Assembly: GCA_014238155.1 (NCBI GenBank)
Contig: JABABQ010000062.1
Coordinates: 62,001-126,000 of the forward strand
Length of the DNA stretch: 64,000 bases
DNA from: Rhizobiaceae bacterium
GTDB lineage: Bacteria; Pseudomonadota; Alphaproteobacteria; Rhizobiales; Rhizobiaceae
Direction: 5' to 3'
Shown here piece after piece: positions 12,370-22,123 of the stretch (positions are counted from its first letter, which is position 1; each line of letters begins with the position of its first letter). Under the pieces are notes generated by a model. That model had not been told where the DNA came from. It did no database searches and saw nothing but the letters and a program-made list of their open reading frames with translations. Both the position numbers and the translations under genes were made by a program.

Positions 12370-13035
12370 TTAGTCTCTATTTTTCCGGTGGTGGCAGGCC
12401 GCCAGAAACTTCTCAATTTTCAAAATGTCTTTAACACCAGGGCTGCTCTCAACACCAGACGAAACATCAATGCCGATCAAATCATTTTGGTCCTGCTTTA
12501 CATAATCGAGGGCCTGGCTCAGATTGGTCTGATCGATGCCACCGGACAGCAGGACCGGCAGTTTGCTGTTAAGGCTGGCGATCAATGACCAGTCGAAACT
12601 CACGCCATTGCCACCGGGCAAATCCGAACCCTGTGGTGGTTTTGCATCCAGCAAAAACATATCAGCGACACCTTCATAGCTGGCAATCTTATCAAGATCA
12701 GTGGCATCACGGATTGCCAGCGCTTTCATAACCGGGCGCTGGTAGCGCTGTTTTATCCCGGCGACCCGCTCGCTGCTTTCTGCGCCATGCAACTGCAATA
12801 TATCGGGGTTCAAGGTCTCCGCAATCTCATCAAGAAATTTGTCATCTGCATTGACGGTGACTGCGACGGTCTTGATGTCGGTAACGTCCTGAACCAATCG
12901 GGCGGCCTGTTTTGGCGACACGTTGCGGGGGCTATTTGGGAAAAAAATAAAACCCAGATGCGTGGCACCACCGCATTGGGCGGTGCGCACGGATTCAGGC
13001 GTGGACAGGCCACATATTTTGACAAGCGAGTTCAT
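12370..13035 (-). CDS. trpF: Phosphoribosylanthranilate isomerase
   Basis: Third step of the tryptophan branch: Amadori rearrangement of phosphoribosylanthranilate. The 221-residue TIM barrel starts with [10 protein letters not shown] carrying the catalytic cysteine, has [15 protein letters not shown], the LQLHGAES strand, and ends with [12 protein letters not shown], where the phosphate is bound. First gene of trpFBA; a metalloprotease gene lies 32 bases upstream on the same strand. Confidence 0.95.
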   Translation of the reverse strand: MNSLVKICGLSTPESVRTAQCGGATHLGFIFFPNSPRNVSPKQAARLVQDVTDIKTVAVTVNADDKFLDEIAETLNPDILQLHGAESSERVAGIKQRYQRPVMKALAIRDATDLDKIASYEGVADMFLLDAKPPQGSDLPGGNGVSFDWSLIASLNSKLPVLLSGGIDQTNLSQALDYVKQDQNDLIGIDVSSGVESSPGVKDILKIEKFLAACHHRKNRD

Positions 13036-13067
13036 GGGAAGGCGATGCCAGAAATTGCCTCTGGAGT

Positions 13068-13835
13068 CTATGCAGCAATCACCGCATGCAGCTTGGCACC
13101 ATGAGAACGCAGCCAGGCCTTATGGGCTTCCAGTTCCGGGCAAATTTCCTGCACCAGCGCCCAGAAGCGATCCGAATGGTTCATCTCGCGAAGATGGGCA
13201 ACTTCGTGGGCTGCGAGATAGTCAAGTATTTCAGGCGGTGCCAGTATGATGCGCCAGCTGAAATTCAACGCGCCGGAAGATGAACAGGACCCCCAGCGCG
13301 ATGTGGTGTCCCTCAGGGTAATGGATTTGGGTTTTACGGCCAATGTTGCGGCGTGGCGATGGACGGCCTTGGTCAAATCCTGCCGGGCCTGCCGCTTAAG
13401 AAAATCGACCACTCTGCGGCCAGTAAATTTGGGGTCACCAAAAACCCGGATAACCGGTCCGTCCTCCTCCATGCCAATCGATACAATGCCCCGGCCGATG
13501 CCGGAATGCATGATGCGATGAGGCTTGCCGCGCAGCGGGATAGTCACCCCGTCGGAAATTTTGGTAACTTCCGGCAGGCGCGACAGTCGCGCCGCCGCCC
13601 AGGCGCGATTACGTTGCAGGAAAGTGTCAACCTCATCTTCCGGCGTGCCGGGCGGAACTGTGACTTTAAGGCTTTCCTGGGCCTTGGCGGCTGGGACAAG
13701 CCGCAGTGTCAGTCGAGTAGTGCGGGGGTTTTCCATAATCCGCACATCAACCTGACGGCCATCGATTTCCAGCAACGTCCAGCGCTCAGCCTTGCCGGCT
13801 TTCGGTGGAGGGCGTTTTTTCAGCAATGACAACAT
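13068..13835 (-). CDS. YgjP-like (M48-related, DUF45) metallopeptidase
   Basis: A 255-residue protein with the YgjP/DUF45 zinc-peptidase domain: the RWGSCSSSGALNFSWRI block is followed by AAHEVAHLREMNHSDRFW, an HExxH-type zinc site (HEVAH), near residues 205-225. The cellular substrate of this family is not established. It precedes trpF on the same strand and may be co-transcribed with it, though the 32-base gap does not show coupling. A terminator for the gene upstream (13875-13901) lies just before it. Confidence 0.85.
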   Translation of the reverse strand: MLSLLKKRPPPKAGKAERWTLLEIDGRQVDVRIMENPRTTRLTLRLVPAAKAQESLKVTVPPGTPEDEVDTFLQRNRAWAAARLSRLPEVTKISDGVTIPLRGKPHRIMHSGIGRGIVSIGMEEDGPVIRVFGDPKFTGRRVVDFLKRQARQDLTKAVHRHAATLAVKPKSITLRDTTSRWGSCSSSGALNFSWRIILAPPEILDYLAAHEVAHLREMNHSDRFWALVQEICPELEAHKAWLRSHGAKLHAVIAA

Positions 13836-13874
13836 GGCGACCTTGTAGACGATTCGAGACGAACAAGGGAATAC

Positions 13875-13901
13875 AAAAAAGGCCCGCCTTGTCGGCGAGC
13901 C
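13875..13901 (-). terminator. Rho-independent terminator after the DUF2852 gene
   Basis: On the minus strand GGCTCGCC (13901-13894) pairs with GGCGGGCC (13888-13881), one G-U pair, five-base loop, followed by six T (13880-13875). It lies 30 bases past the stop codon of the DUF2852 gene. Confidence 0.8.
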
Positions 13902-13931
13902 CTGCAGGATTGAGAACCGGTGTATTGGTTA

Positions 13932-14426
13932 TCAGACGCCGGGGACTGTCTTGCCGCCGGATTTTTTGACCTTTTTCGGTTTGCTCTGCTTGGCGCTCTT
14001 TGTCTCACCGATTTCTGCGCCGCCGTCGCCGCCGTCGACGCGCCTGGCGCGCTTGGCCATGAAACCTTTGAACTCGGCTTCGTCCTTGGCGCGACGCAAT
14101 TCACGAGCATAGTCATCAAACTCGGCACGCATGGCGTCCAGTTTCATGCGCTCTTCATGCAGCCGCTTCAATTCAGCTTCGCGCCAATCGTCAAAGGCAA
14201 CATTGCCGGTGCGGCTATGAGTGCGGAAGGAATGGTCACGTTTGGAAAACATGCAGGAGGCCTTTTCAGTTGCCGTGTTGACGTCAGATTTGAATTTGTC
14301 GAGCCGATCACCCCAGATAATGTAGGCGATCATGGCGACGCCCAGAGGCCAGAAAATCATAAAGCCAATGATCATCATGGCGATGGTAACGGGTGTCCAG
14401 GCAGGACGGATGAAGGCGTGTGTCAT
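13932..14426 (-). CDS. DUF2852 membrane-anchored protein
   Basis: A 164-residue protein with a hydrophobic N-terminal hairpin (PVTIAMMIIGFMIFWPLGVA and the segment after it, about residues 12-40) and a charged cytoplasmic part rich in Arg, Glu and Lys (HEERMKLDAMRAEFDDYA), ending in a basic Lys-rich tail. This matches the DUF2852 family found in alphaproteobacteria; function unknown. Single gene with its own terminator. Confidence 0.75.
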   Translation of the reverse strand: MTHAFIRPAWTPVTIAMMIIGFMIFWPLGVAMIAYIIWGDRLDKFKSDVNTATEKASCMFSKRDHSFRTHSRTGNVAFDDWREAELKRLHEERMKLDAMRAEFDDYARELRRAKDEAEFKGFMAKRARRVDGGDGGAEIGETKSAKQSKPKKVKKSGGKTVPGV

Positions 14427-14573
14427 AAAGAGAACCCTCTCAGATGGTGGTGCGGGGTACTGGTATGTTATGACCGCCGCTTACATATGACGTAGGGTTA
14501 ATCGAGCCAATTTCAAGAATTCCGGCCCAACTTTACAATTCTTAACGATTTGCGGTGATGCGTGACCCGATAT

Positions 14574-14873
14574 TCAGGCGTCGTAGCCTTCTATAATCAC
14601 AAAGTCGCCGACTGATACGCTTGGTTTGGCACGCAGCGGAATGACCGACTGATATTCTTCACTATTGTAGCAGTCGAGAGCCTGTTGATAGCTGTCAAAT
14701 TCAAGCACGACATGGCGGGACCGGCTGCTGCCTTCCGGAGTTTCATACTGTCCTCCGCGAACCAGGAAGCGGCCACCATATTTTGCAAATGCCTTTGCAT
14801 TTCCTTCGACGTATTTCTTGTACTCATTCATGTCCTCAACATCGACATGTGCTATCCAGTATCCTTTCGCCAT
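14574..14873 (-). CDS. DUF1330 family protein (second of a tandem pair)
   Basis: A 99-residue dimeric alpha-beta barrel type protein. MAKGYWIAHVDVEDMNEYKK at the start, GGRFLVRGG in the middle, and the FDSYQQALDCYNSEEYQ stretch are diagnostic of DUF1330. Its start is 2 bases from the stop of a close paralogue upstream, so the two came from a tandem duplication and are co-transcribed. No enzymatic function is established. Confidence 0.85.
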   Translation of the reverse strand: MAKGYWIAHVDVEDMNEYKKYVEGNAKAFAKYGGRFLVRGGQYETPEGSSRSRHVVLEFDSYQQALDCYNSEEYQSVIPLRAKPSVSVGDFVIIEGYDA

Positions 14874-14875
14874 TA

Positions 14876-15163
14876 TCAGGCTCCTTCGACAATGATCAGT
14901 TCGGAATCGGCCACTGACTGGCGGATTTTAACCGCTGCTTGATATTCGGTGGAATTGTAGCAATCCAATGCGTCTTGAACGCTGGGGAATTCGATCACCA
15001 CGTTGCGTGCCCGGTTTTGCCCTTCAAGCGAATGGGTTTCGCCACCACGCGCCAGGAATTTCGCACCATGGCGCTCAAACGCCGGCCTAGCGGTGCTGAC
15101 ATAATCGGGATAGCCGTCCGGATCCTTAATATCGACCCGTGCAATCCAATATCCTTTTGCCAT
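14876..15163 (-). CDS. DUF1330 family protein (first of a tandem pair)
   Basis: A 95-residue protein parallel to its neighbour: MAKGYWIARVDIKDPDGYPD, GAKFLARGGE, PSVQDALDCYNSTEYQ. It lies 14 bases after pyrF and 2 bases before the second copy. The two share the frame-work residues but differ in about half of positions, so the duplication is not recent. Confidence 0.85.
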   Translation of the reverse strand: MAKGYWIARVDIKDPDGYPDYVSTARPAFERHGAKFLARGGETHSLEGQNRARNVVIEFPSVQDALDCYNSTEYQAAVKIRQSVADSELIIVEGA

Positions 15164-15177
15164 ATTCTCAACCTTTC

Positions 15178-15876
15178 CTAGACGTTAACCATTTCCTGCG
15201 CGATAACCAGTGCTGCCTCACGGGGGTTGGATGCTGCCACAATCGGGCGGGCAACCACAAGATGCGAAGCACCGGCTTGCAGCGCATCAGACGGTGTCAT
15301 CACCCGTTTTTGGTCGCCGTGATCAGCGCCTGTGGGGCGAATGCCGGGGGTGACCAAATCCAAGTCATCACCAACCACCGACCGGATGGCGGATGCTTCA
15401 AGTGCTGAGGCGACTATGCCACCCATACCGATTTCGCTTGCCTGTTTTGCTCGCAGATGAACCAGATCAGCAGCCTTCATGGCGTAGCCGGCTTCCTCCA
15501 GATCAGCATCATCCATTGATGTGAGAACAGTAACGCCGAGCAGGGTCAGATCGCTGCCTTTGGCAGCCTCAACCGCTGCGCGCATGGCATTTGGATAGGC
15601 GTGGATGGTCAACATGGTGACCCCCATGGCAGCCACACTTTTGACTCCATTTGCGACAGTATTGTCGATGTCGAGAAGTTTTAGATCGAGAAAAACCTGT
15701 TTGCCTTCATCGATCAATTGTCTTGCCAGATGCAAGCCGTTTTCCCGCTCAGGCGCGAATGCAAGCTGATGTCCAATTTTGTAAAAGGATACAGCATCCC
15801 CGATCTCATTGATAACTTCTCGGGCGCGCTGTACCGACGGAAGATCAAGGCCAACAATCAATCTCGGGTCGCTCAT
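15178..15876 (-). CDS. pyrF: Orotidine 5'-phosphate decarboxylase
   Basis: Last step of UMP synthesis. The 232-residue TIM barrel has LIVGLDLPS, the catalytic Asp-Lys-Asp array in [14 protein letters not shown] (about residues 62-75) and the phosphate site [16 protein letters not shown]. The ATG at 15876 is preceded by AGGAG with five-base spacing; the alternative ATG at 15891, overlapping the upstream stop as ATGA, lacks this site. Near the dnaJ cluster, as is common in Rhizobiales. Confidence 0.95.
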   Translation of the reverse strand: MSDPRLIVGLDLPSVQRAREVINEIGDAVSFYKIGHQLAFAPERENGLHLARQLIDEGKQVFLDLKLLDIDNTVANGVKSVAAMGVTMLTIHAYPNAMRAAVEAAKGSDLTLLGVTVLTSMDDADLEEAGYAMKAADLVHLRAKQASEIGMGGIVASALEASAIRSVVGDDLDLVTPGIRPTGADHGDQKRVMTPSDALQAGASHLVVARPIVAASNPREAALVIAQEMVNV

Positions 15877-15887
15877 GAAAACTCCTG

Positions 15888-16451
15888 TCAATTATAGTTG
15901 CTTGCGCGTTCTATCAGTCTTTCGCAGAGGCTTTGCAAGAGGCCTGCAGCCCTTTCATTGTTCAACGTATCGTCGTCATTAAACGCGTTTGTGGCGCCGC
16001 CAACCGCCAATTGCTGAGTAATCATGTCAGCACCAACACTGACCAGGTTGTCACGTGCATGGGACAGAACCCGAATGCCGCCCAGCATGCCTGGCGAACT
16101 GGCGGCAAGGGCGAAGACGCGGTTTTGATAGACCTTCAATCCGACATCCCGCGATAACCAGTCCAGGGTGTTTTTCATCAATCCGGAAAATGAACCGTTA
16201 TATTCGGGATTGACCAGAATGACGCCTTGATGCTGTCCGATCAGAGCGGCCAGTTGGCGGGCATTTTCGGGTACCCCGGATTCTGATTCGTCATCCTGAT
16301 TGAGAATTGGCATCGGATAATCTGCCAATGTTATCAGCTGTGCATCGGCTCCAAGTTCGTTCAGCTGTTTGGCAATCACCCCACCGAGGCGAGTATTGTG
16401 TGAACCGGTCCGTATGGAGCCCGGTATTATGATGATTTTTGGGTGTGTCAT
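15888..16451 (-). CDS. NADPH-dependent FMN reductase family protein
   Basis: A 187-residue flavodoxin-fold reductase: FMN phosphate loop [14 protein letters not shown] near the start and the second flavin contact [20 protein letters not shown] (about residues 83-102). Such enzymes reduce free flavin, quinones, azo dyes or chromate; the natural substrate cannot be told. It lies between dnaJ and pyrF with only short gaps, so likely in the same transcript. Confidence 0.87.
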   Translation of the reverse strand: MTHPKIIIIPGSIRTGSHNTRLGGVIAKQLNELGADAQLITLADYPMPILNQDDESESGVPENARQLAALIGQHQGVILVNPEYNGSFSGLMKNTLDWLSRDVGLKVYQNRVFALAASSPGMLGGIRVLSHARDNLVSVGADMITQQLAVGGATNAFNDDDTLNNERAAGLLQSLCERLIERASNYN

Positions 16452-16461
16452 TGAAAGCGTC

Positions 16462-17586
16462 CTAATCGGCCAATCCGTCAAAAAAGCCTTTCATACGGGA
16501 AAAGAAACCGGTCGATTCTGGAGAATTCTCTTCTGAACTGAGTTGTTCGAACTCGGTGAGAAGCTCACGCTGGCGTTTAGATAGGTTTGAAGGTGTTTCT
16601 ATCGCCACCTGAATATACATGTCACCCACCTGGCTGGACCGCATTACTGGCATGCCCTTGGAGCGCAATCTGAATTGCTTGCCGTTTTGTGTTCCTTCGG
16701 GAACCTTAACCCGGGTTTTACTGCCTTCGACTGTACCGACTTCAAACTGCCCACCCAAGGCGGCGGTGGTCATGGAAATTGGTACCCGGCAGTAAATGTC
16801 GGCGCTGTCGCGCTGAAAAAACTCATGCGGCCGGATCGACAGGAATATGTAGAGATCACCCTGAGGACCACCACGGGCGCCGGCTTCACCTTCGCCGGCA
16901 AGACGGATGCGAGTGCCGTCTTCAATGCCTGCTGGCACATTGACCGACAGGGTTTTGCTCTGTTCCGTCGTGCCAGACCCCGAACAATCGTCACAGGGTT
17001 CAGATATCACTTCGCCCCGGCCCTGGCAGGCAGGGCAGGTGCGCTGGATTGAAAAGAATCCCTGGCTGGCGCGAACCTGGCCGACACCACCACAGGTGCC
17101 GCATGTTGATGGGCTTGTACCGGGTTTGGCACCAGACCCGTCGCAATTTTCGCAGGTGATCGCTGTAGGAATTTCAATTTCAGCGGTTTTACCTTCAAAT
17201 GCTTCCTCGAGTGATATTTCCATATTGTAGCGCAAATCTGCACCGCGGGAGCGACCACCGGAAGAGCGACGACCTCCCCCCATCATCTCTCCGAAAATAT
17301 CTTCAAATATGTCGCCCATGCCACCGCCGCCGAACGGATTGCCGCCGCCACCCCCGCCATTTTCAAAAGCAGCATGTCCAAAGCGATCATAGGCTGCACG
17401 CTTTTGCGGGTCTTTCAACGCCTCGTAGGCTTCGCCCAGTTCTTTGAATTTGGCTTCTGCCTCGGCATCATTGGGATTGCGGTCGGGGTGGTATTTCATC
17501 GCTCTCTTACGAAAAGCGCTTTTCAGCGCCTTCTCGTCGGCATCACGTGATACACCCAGTGTTTCGTAATAGTCGGCCTTGGTCAT
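16462..17586 (-). CDS. dnaJ: Chaperone protein DnaJ
   Basis: Hsp40 co-chaperone of DnaK. The 374-residue protein has the J domain with the HPD triad ([11 protein letters not shown], about residues 30-40), a Gly/Phe-rich linker ([16 protein letters not shown]), and a zinc domain with four CxxCxGxG repeats ([32 protein letters not shown]; about residues 145-210), then the C-terminal substrate-binding region. Its ATG directly abuts the stop codon of the methyltransferase gene that separates it from dnaK. Confidence 0.97.
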   Translation of the reverse strand: MTKADYYETLGVSRDADEKALKSAFRKRAMKYHPDRNPNDAEAEAKFKELGEAYEALKDPQKRAAYDRFGHAAFENGGGGGGNPFGGGGMGDIFEDIFGEMMGGGRRSSGGRSRGADLRYNMEISLEEAFEGKTAEIEIPTAITCENCDGSGAKPGTSPSTCGTCGGVGQVRASQGFFSIQRTCPACQGRGEVISEPCDDCSGSGTTEQSKTLSVNVPAGIEDGTRIRLAGEGEAGARGGPQGDLYIFLSIRPHEFFQRDSADIYCRVPISMTTAALGGQFEVGTVEGSKTRVKVPEGTQNGKQFRLRSKGMPVMRSSQVGDMYIQVAIETPSNLSKRQRELLTEFEQLSSEENSPESTGFFSRMKGFFDGLAD

Positions 17587-18462
17587 TTAGGCACTTTCTA
17601 CGGCTTCAGAATTTTCACCATCAAATTCCAAAATGGCGTTGGTTTTTGCTTGATGCCGCAACCGATAACCGTGTTGCGCCAGATAATCGAGGATTGGATT
17701 TTCGGTTTGGCTTTTAATTTCGACGATGATCAGTCTTGGCCAGACAGATTTGGATGCCTGTTCGGTCATCGCCCGTAAGGCAGAAGCATCGCGTCCTTCA
17801 ATATCGATCTTCAGGGCGTCGACCTGCTCCAGCTTGTGACGATTTATCAGGTCGCTCAGAGTTATCAATTCCACTTCGACACCAGAACCGGAATAGGCGA
17901 CGGCAACTGTGCCCCGGTTGTTCTTCGCCTGGGTCAAGAATCCGACCCCCGCCTGATGGGCAATACCGATGGGTTCAATCTGTAGATCGCAATTGCTGGC
18001 CTGACAGTTAAACTCGAGACGACTGCGATTTTCAGGATCGGGCTCAATCGCTATAATCGTGTGATTCTTGCCAGCTTGTGCTGCAAATGCGTGGGCGAAC
18101 AGACTGTACAGGCCGACATTTGCTCCAACGTCCAAAAATACGAACGGGCGTTCGTCCTGATGCGCCTTGATTGCCTCTTCCAGACAAGTACGCTCCGGCA
18201 AATCCCAGAGATGAACGCCGGCATAGGCACGTTTTTCGCATCGGTTGGACCCTGGATATAAACGCGCGTTAACGCCTTCAACGACGGATATGTCGTGGGG
18301 TCCCTGCATGCCCTTGGGGTGCCCCAGCAAGCTGGCACGCCGCATCAGCGACACCAACCAGATTCCCAACCGGCCAGATGGCATCGAGTCTGCACTGCGG
18401 CGAACCAAATCCCGCCAGGGTGTCAGTGCATATGAGCCAAATGGGGCGGGTGATTTTGCCAT
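17587..18462 (-). CDS. FkbM family SAM-dependent methyltransferase between dnaK and dnaJ
   Basis: A 291-residue protein with the FkbM fold: SAM-binding loop FVFLDVGANVGLYSLFA (about residues 107-123), the acidic AIEPDPENRSRL strand, and the hallmark VDALKIDIEGRDASALRA (about residues 214-231). FkbM enzymes O-methylate sugars, lipids or natural products; the target here is unknown. The stop codon touches the dnaJ start, so the two genes are coupled, while a hairpin terminator lies between dnaK and this gene. Its place inside the dnaK-dnaJ interval is unusual. Confidence 0.85.
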   Translation of the reverse strand: MAKSPAPFGSYALTPWRDLVRRSADSMPSGRLGIWLVSLMRRASLLGHPKGMQGPHDISVVEGVNARLYPGSNRCEKRAYAGVHLWDLPERTCLEEAIKAHQDERPFVFLDVGANVGLYSLFAHAFAAQAGKNHTIIAIEPDPENRSRLEFNCQASNCDLQIEPIGIAHQAGVGFLTQAKNNRGTVAVAYSGSGVEVELITLSDLINRHKLEQVDALKIDIEGRDASALRAMTEQASKSVWPRLIIVEIKSQTENPILDYLAQHGYRLRHQAKTNAILEFDGENSEAVESA

Positions 18463-18501
18463 AAATGTTAATACGCCTGGACTGATGTATTATGGCTCCA
18501 C

Positions 18502-18538
18502 AAAAATCCCCGACCGCTCTTTTTTGAAGCGGGCGGGG
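18502..18538 (-). terminator. Hairpin terminator after dnaK
   Basis: On the minus strand CCCCGCCCGCTTC (18538-18526) pairs imperfectly with GAGCGGTCGGGG (18519-18508), then ATTTTTG (18507-18501). Lies just past the dnaK stop and before the methyltransferase start, so it should at least partly uncouple dnaK from the genes downstream. Confidence 0.7.
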
Positions 18539-18566
18539 CAATTATTTGCATCAGCCGAAGCGCTGC

Positions 18567-20489
18567 TTATGCAGACTTCTTTTCGTCTTCGTCGTCGATT
18601 TCTTCAAAATCGGCGTCGACCACATTTTCATCAGCAGCCGCATGGGCTGCAGCATCTGCTGCTGCAGCGGCTTCTTCCTCGGATTGCTGAGCTTCGTAAA
18701 TGGCCTGGCCCATTTTCATCGAAGTTTCGGCAAGCGCCTGAGATTTATCCTTGATTTCACCTGCATCGTCGGTTTCCAAGGCCGCTTTCAATTCGCCAAT
18801 GGCGTTTTCAATTGCTTCCTTGTCTTCGGCGCTGACTTTTTCAGCATGCTCTTCGAGTGATTTTTCAGTAGAGTCGATGAGTGTTTCAGCAGAGTTTTTC
18901 GCCTCGACAGCTTCACGGCGGGCCTTATCGCTTTCAGCATTGGCCTCCGCATCCTTGACCATCTGATCGATGTCAGCATCCGACAGACCACCGGAAGCCT
19001 GAATGCGAATTTCCTGCGTTTTACCGGTGCCCTTGTCCTTGGCCGACACGTTGACAATGCCGTTGGCATCGATGTCGAAGGTGACTTCAACCTGGGGAAC
19101 ACCACGTTGTGCCGGGGGAATGCCAACCAGGTCGAACTGACCCAGCATCTTGTTGTCTTGCGCCATTTCGCGCTCACCCTGGGAAACCCGGATGGTCACC
19201 GCATTCTGATTGTCTTCAGCGGTGGAGAAGGTCTGCGATTTTTTGGTAGGGATGGTGGTATTGCGGTCGATCAGACGGGTAAATACGCCACCCAGCGTTT
19301 CAATGCCCAGCGACAATGGTGTCACGTCGAGCAGCAATACATCGGTGACATCACCCTGCAGAACACCAGCCTGAATGGCGGCACCCATGGCAACAACTTC
19401 ATCAGGGTTCACGCCCTTGTTCGGGTCTTTGCCGAAGAAGTCCTTAACCGTTTCCTGAACTTTCGGCATGCGGGTCATGCCGCCGACCAGCAACACTTCG
19501 TCAATTTCGCCAGCAGACAGTCCAGCATCTTTCAATGCGTCCTGCATGGGTTTGACGGTGCGTTTGACCAGACTGGCAACCAGCGATTCAAATTTTGCAC
19601 GGGACAACTTCATGGTCAGGTGTTTTGGACCCGAAGCGTCAGCAGTGATAAATGGCAGGTTGACTTCGGTTTGAGCCGAAGATGACAATTCGATCTTGGC
19701 CTTCTCAGCAGCCTCTTTCAGACGCTGGAGGGCCAGCTTGTCGTTTTTCAGATCAACGCCCTGATCTTTTTTGAACTCTTCGGCCAGATAGTCGACCAGT
19801 ACCATGTCGAAGTCTTCACCACCCAGGAATGTATCACCATTGGTGGATTTAACTTCAAATACGCCGTCACCGATTTCCAGGATCGATACATCAAACGTAC
19901 CACCGCCAAGGTCATAGACGGCAATCGTTTTACCATCGTTCTTTTCCATGCCGTACGACAGGGCGGCCGCAGTTGGCTCGTTGATGATGCGCAACACTTC
20001 AAGGCCGGCGATTTTACCGGCATCCTTGGTGGCCTGACGCTGGGCGTCGTTGAAATAGGCGGGGACGGTGATGACGGCCTGTTCGACTTTTTCACCGAGA
20101 TAGGATTCTGCGGTTTCCTTCATCTTCTGAAGGATCATCGCGGAAATCTGGGACGGCGAATATTTGTCATCGTTGACCTTGACCCAAGCGTCACCATTGT
20201 CACCGTTGACAATTGCATAGGGAACCAGATCCTGATCTTTTTTGACGGCCTTGTCTTCAAAGCGACGTCCAATCAGCCGTTTGACTGCAAACAGAGTGTT
20301 TTCCGGATTGGTGACAGCCTGGCGTTTAGCGGGCTGGCCGACCAGACGCTCTCCGTCGTCGGTGAAGGCGACCATAGATGGTGTGGTGCGGGCGCCTTCG
20401 GCATTTTCGATAACTTTTGCAGTCTTGCCGTCCATGACAGCAACGCAGGAATTTGTGGTACCAAGATCGATACCAATAACTTTAGCCAT
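18567..20489 (-). CDS. dnaK: Molecular chaperone DnaK (Hsp70)
   Basis: ATP-dependent chaperone, 640 residues. Nucleotide-binding domain with [13 protein letters not shown] at the N-terminus, [16 protein letters not shown], and [13 protein letters not shown]; substrate-binding domain with [17 protein letters not shown]; helical lid; and a C-terminal acidic tail ending in [12 protein letters not shown]. The ATG at 20489 follows a GGAGAG site and gives the canonical [12 protein letters not shown] start; the frame is open 15 codons further without homology. A heat-shock promoter is found about 190 bases upstream. Confidence 0.98.
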   Translation of the reverse strand: MAKVIGIDLGTTNSCVAVMDGKTAKVIENAEGARTTPSMVAFTDDGERLVGQPAKRQAVTNPENTLFAVKRLIGRRFEDKAVKKDQDLVPYAIVNGDNGDAWVKVNDDKYSPSQISAMILQKMKETAESYLGEKVEQAVITVPAYFNDAQRQATKDAGKIAGLEVLRIINEPTAAALSYGMEKNDGKTIAVYDLGGGTFDVSILEIGDGVFEVKSTNGDTFLGGEDFDMVLVDYLAEEFKKDQGVDLKNDKLALQRLKEAAEKAKIELSSSAQTEVNLPFITADASGPKHLTMKLSRAKFESLVASLVKRTVKPMQDALKDAGLSAGEIDEVLLVGGMTRMPKVQETVKDFFGKDPNKGVNPDEVVAMGAAIQAGVLQGDVTDVLLLDVTPLSLGIETLGGVFTRLIDRNTTIPTKKSQTFSTAEDNQNAVTIRVSQGEREMAQDNKMLGQFDLVGIPPAQRGVPQVEVTFDIDANGIVNVSAKDKGTGKTQEIRIQASGGLSDADIDQMVKDAEANAESDKARREAVEAKNSAETLIDSTEKSLEEHAEKVSAEDKEAIENAIGELKAALETDDAGEIKDKSQALAETSMKMGQAIYEAQQSEEEAAAAADAAAHAAADENVVDADFEEIDDEDEKKSA

Positions 20490-20675
20490 TTCTTCTCTCC
20501 AGTTTATGCGAACCAGCTGAACCCATCCACGCATGGATTTTCGGCGTTCCGGTCAACAGAACATGGCGGGTTCAACACCCAATAAGCCATTTTCCATTTT
20601 CCCCGCTAGTCCCATTGAGGACTTGTCGACCAAACGAAGCAATTTAACGCATCGCGGTGGTCATTGTGTTGGCCG

Positions 20676-20706
20676 CTATATAAGAAAGTGGCATACACCC
20701 TGCAAG
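20676..20706 (-). promoter_or_regulatory. Candidate RpoH (sigma-32) promoter of dnaK
   Basis: On the minus strand CTTG (20706-20703), an 18-base spacer, and CTTATATAG (20684-20676). This fits the alphaproteobacterial heat-shock consensus CTTG-N17/18-CYTATNT. It leaves a 5' leader of roughly 180 bases before the dnaK start. No CIRCE inverted repeat was seen. The same 255-base gap must also hold the divergent alkB promoter. Confidence 0.65.
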
Positions 20707-20744
20707 GGGTTTGTGGATCGTAAATCAACTCAAAATTATAATAT

Positions 20745-21425
20745 ATGTCACCTAAATTGCCAGCATTTGAACTGAAACACCCAAACGACCCCGAAATTAT
20801 CGGTGACGGTGTTTCGCTGTGGCCGGGTTTTTTCAACCTGGCTGCGCAACATGATCTGTTGAAAACCATTCGAAGCGCAACGGCGACAGCGCCCCTGTTC
20901 ACCCCCAAAATGCCACGTACCGGCAAGGAAATGTCGGTGCGGATGACCAATTTTGGCCCGCTGGGCTGGGTTACGGACCAGAAAAATGGCTATCGCTATC
21001 AACCCAACCATCCGGTGACCGGGCAGCCCTGGCCAGATCTGCCCAGATGCTTGCTTGATTTGTGGCAGACATTGTCGGCTTATCCACATCCGCCACAAGC
21101 CTGTCTGGTCAATTATTATGCAGACCTGGCCAGGATGGGCCTGCATCAGGACCGCGATGAATCGGTGTTTGATGCGCCGGTGATATCGGTTTCGCTGGGC
21201 AATGACTGTTTGTTTCGAGTGGGCGGCACCAGCCGTGGCAGCAAAACGCAATCGTTTCGATTGCGCAGTGGTGATGTGATGATGTTGAGTGGCGAATCCC
21301 GACTGGCGTTTCATGGTGTCGATAAAATTTATCCCAACACCAGCGACCTGCTTAACAATGGTGGGCGAATCAATTTGACCCTGCGCCGGGTTACGGCCGG
21401 TGGGCAAGATCAGCAAAACCGGTGA
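20745..21425 (+). CDS. alkB: AlkB-type 2-oxoglutarate/Fe(II) dioxygenase
   Basis: Direct-reversal DNA repair of 1-methyladenine and 3-methylcytosine by oxidative demethylation. The 226-residue protein carries the iron ligands His-x-Asp in MGLHQDRDE (about residues 130-138) and His in RLAFHGVDKI, plus the 2-oxoglutarate-binding RINLTLRRV at the C-terminus. NYYADLARMG and the SVRMTNFGPLGW stretch also match AlkB. Transcribed away from dnaK. Its last 35 bases overlap the end of the convergent dehalogenase gene. Confidence 0.93.
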   Translation: MSPKLPAFELKHPNDPEIIGDGVSLWPGFFNLAAQHDLLKTIRSATATAPLFTPKMPRTGKEMSVRMTNFGPLGWVTDQKNGYRYQPNHPVTGQPWPDLPRCLLDLWQTLSAYPHPPQACLVNYYADLARMGLHQDRDESVFDAPVISVSLGNDCLFRVGGTSRGSKTQSFRLRSGDVMMLSGESRLAFHGVDKIYPNTSDLLNNGGRINLTLRRVTAGGQDQQNR

Positions 21426-22107
21426 TGATTCGATCCCAGTCGCCTGTTGGGGAAAGGTCCTTTGCCTGATTGGCCCCATATTCGACGGGCCTTGGAATGA
21501 AGGCGGTTTGCAACCCACATCTTTGTGCCGCCTCGAGATCGGCGTTATGGGCGGCTACCATCATCACTTCTTGGGGCTGCAGGCGCAGGGCTGCGCAACA
21601 GGCTCGATAAACGTCCTCGTGGGGTTTGTAATTGCGGGCAATATCGGCTCCAAGAACACAGTCCCAGGGCAAGTTGGCATGGCGGGCGAGGCGGGTCATC
21701 AGCGCAATTGACCCGTTGGAACAGGGCGCAATGATGGTGTGTTGTTTGAGCGCCATAAGCCCAGCAACTGCATTTGGCCATGGATCGAGTTGTTCCCAGG
21801 CGGAGTTGAGCTGCCATAATTCGTCGGCGGTGAACCGGTCACCGAGCCCGAAATGATCCAGCGTGGCCTGAAGGTTTTCCAAATGCAGTTCGTCCAGCGG
21901 AACATAGCCCCGATTGCCAGCGCGAACCCGTTCCATGGCAGGGTCGTACTGGCCGCGCCAGTATTCGGCAAAGGCAATGCTGTCCAGGGTGATGTTTCGT
22001 GTCGCGAAAAACTCGGCGCAGATGCGCGAGACCGATCCCCGCCAGTCAACAACTGTTCCAAACACATCAAAGATGCAGGCCTTGGGTGGTGCGGGCTGAG
22101 GACTCAT
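21391..22107 (-). CDS. Haloacid dehalogenase, type II
   Basis: A 238-residue HAD-superfamily enzyme: nucleophile motif CIFDVFGTVVDWRGS with its Asp near residue 12, a cap domain, PCSNGSIALM, and NYKPHEDVYRACCAAL plus MVAAHNADLEAAQ as motifs III/IV. This layout is that of (S)-2-haloacid dehalogenases, which hydrolyse 2-haloalkanoates, though many family members act on phosphates. The ATG at 22107 (MSPQPAPPKACIF) was chosen on homology; the frame runs open to 22203 through a tandem repeat. Convergent overlap with alkB of 35 bases. Confidence 0.85.
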   Translation of the reverse strand: MSPQPAPPKACIFDVFGTVVDWRGSVSRICAEFFATRNITLDSIAFAEYWRGQYDPAMERVRAGNRGYVPLDELHLENLQATLDHFGLGDRFTADELWQLNSAWEQLDPWPNAVAGLMALKQHTIIAPCSNGSIALMTRLARHANLPWDCVLGADIARNYKPHEDVYRACCAALRLQPQEVMMVAAHNADLEAAQRCGLQTAFIPRPVEYGANQAKDLSPTGDWDRIITGFADLAHRP

Positions 22108-22123
22108 GGCTGTCAGCACTTTC

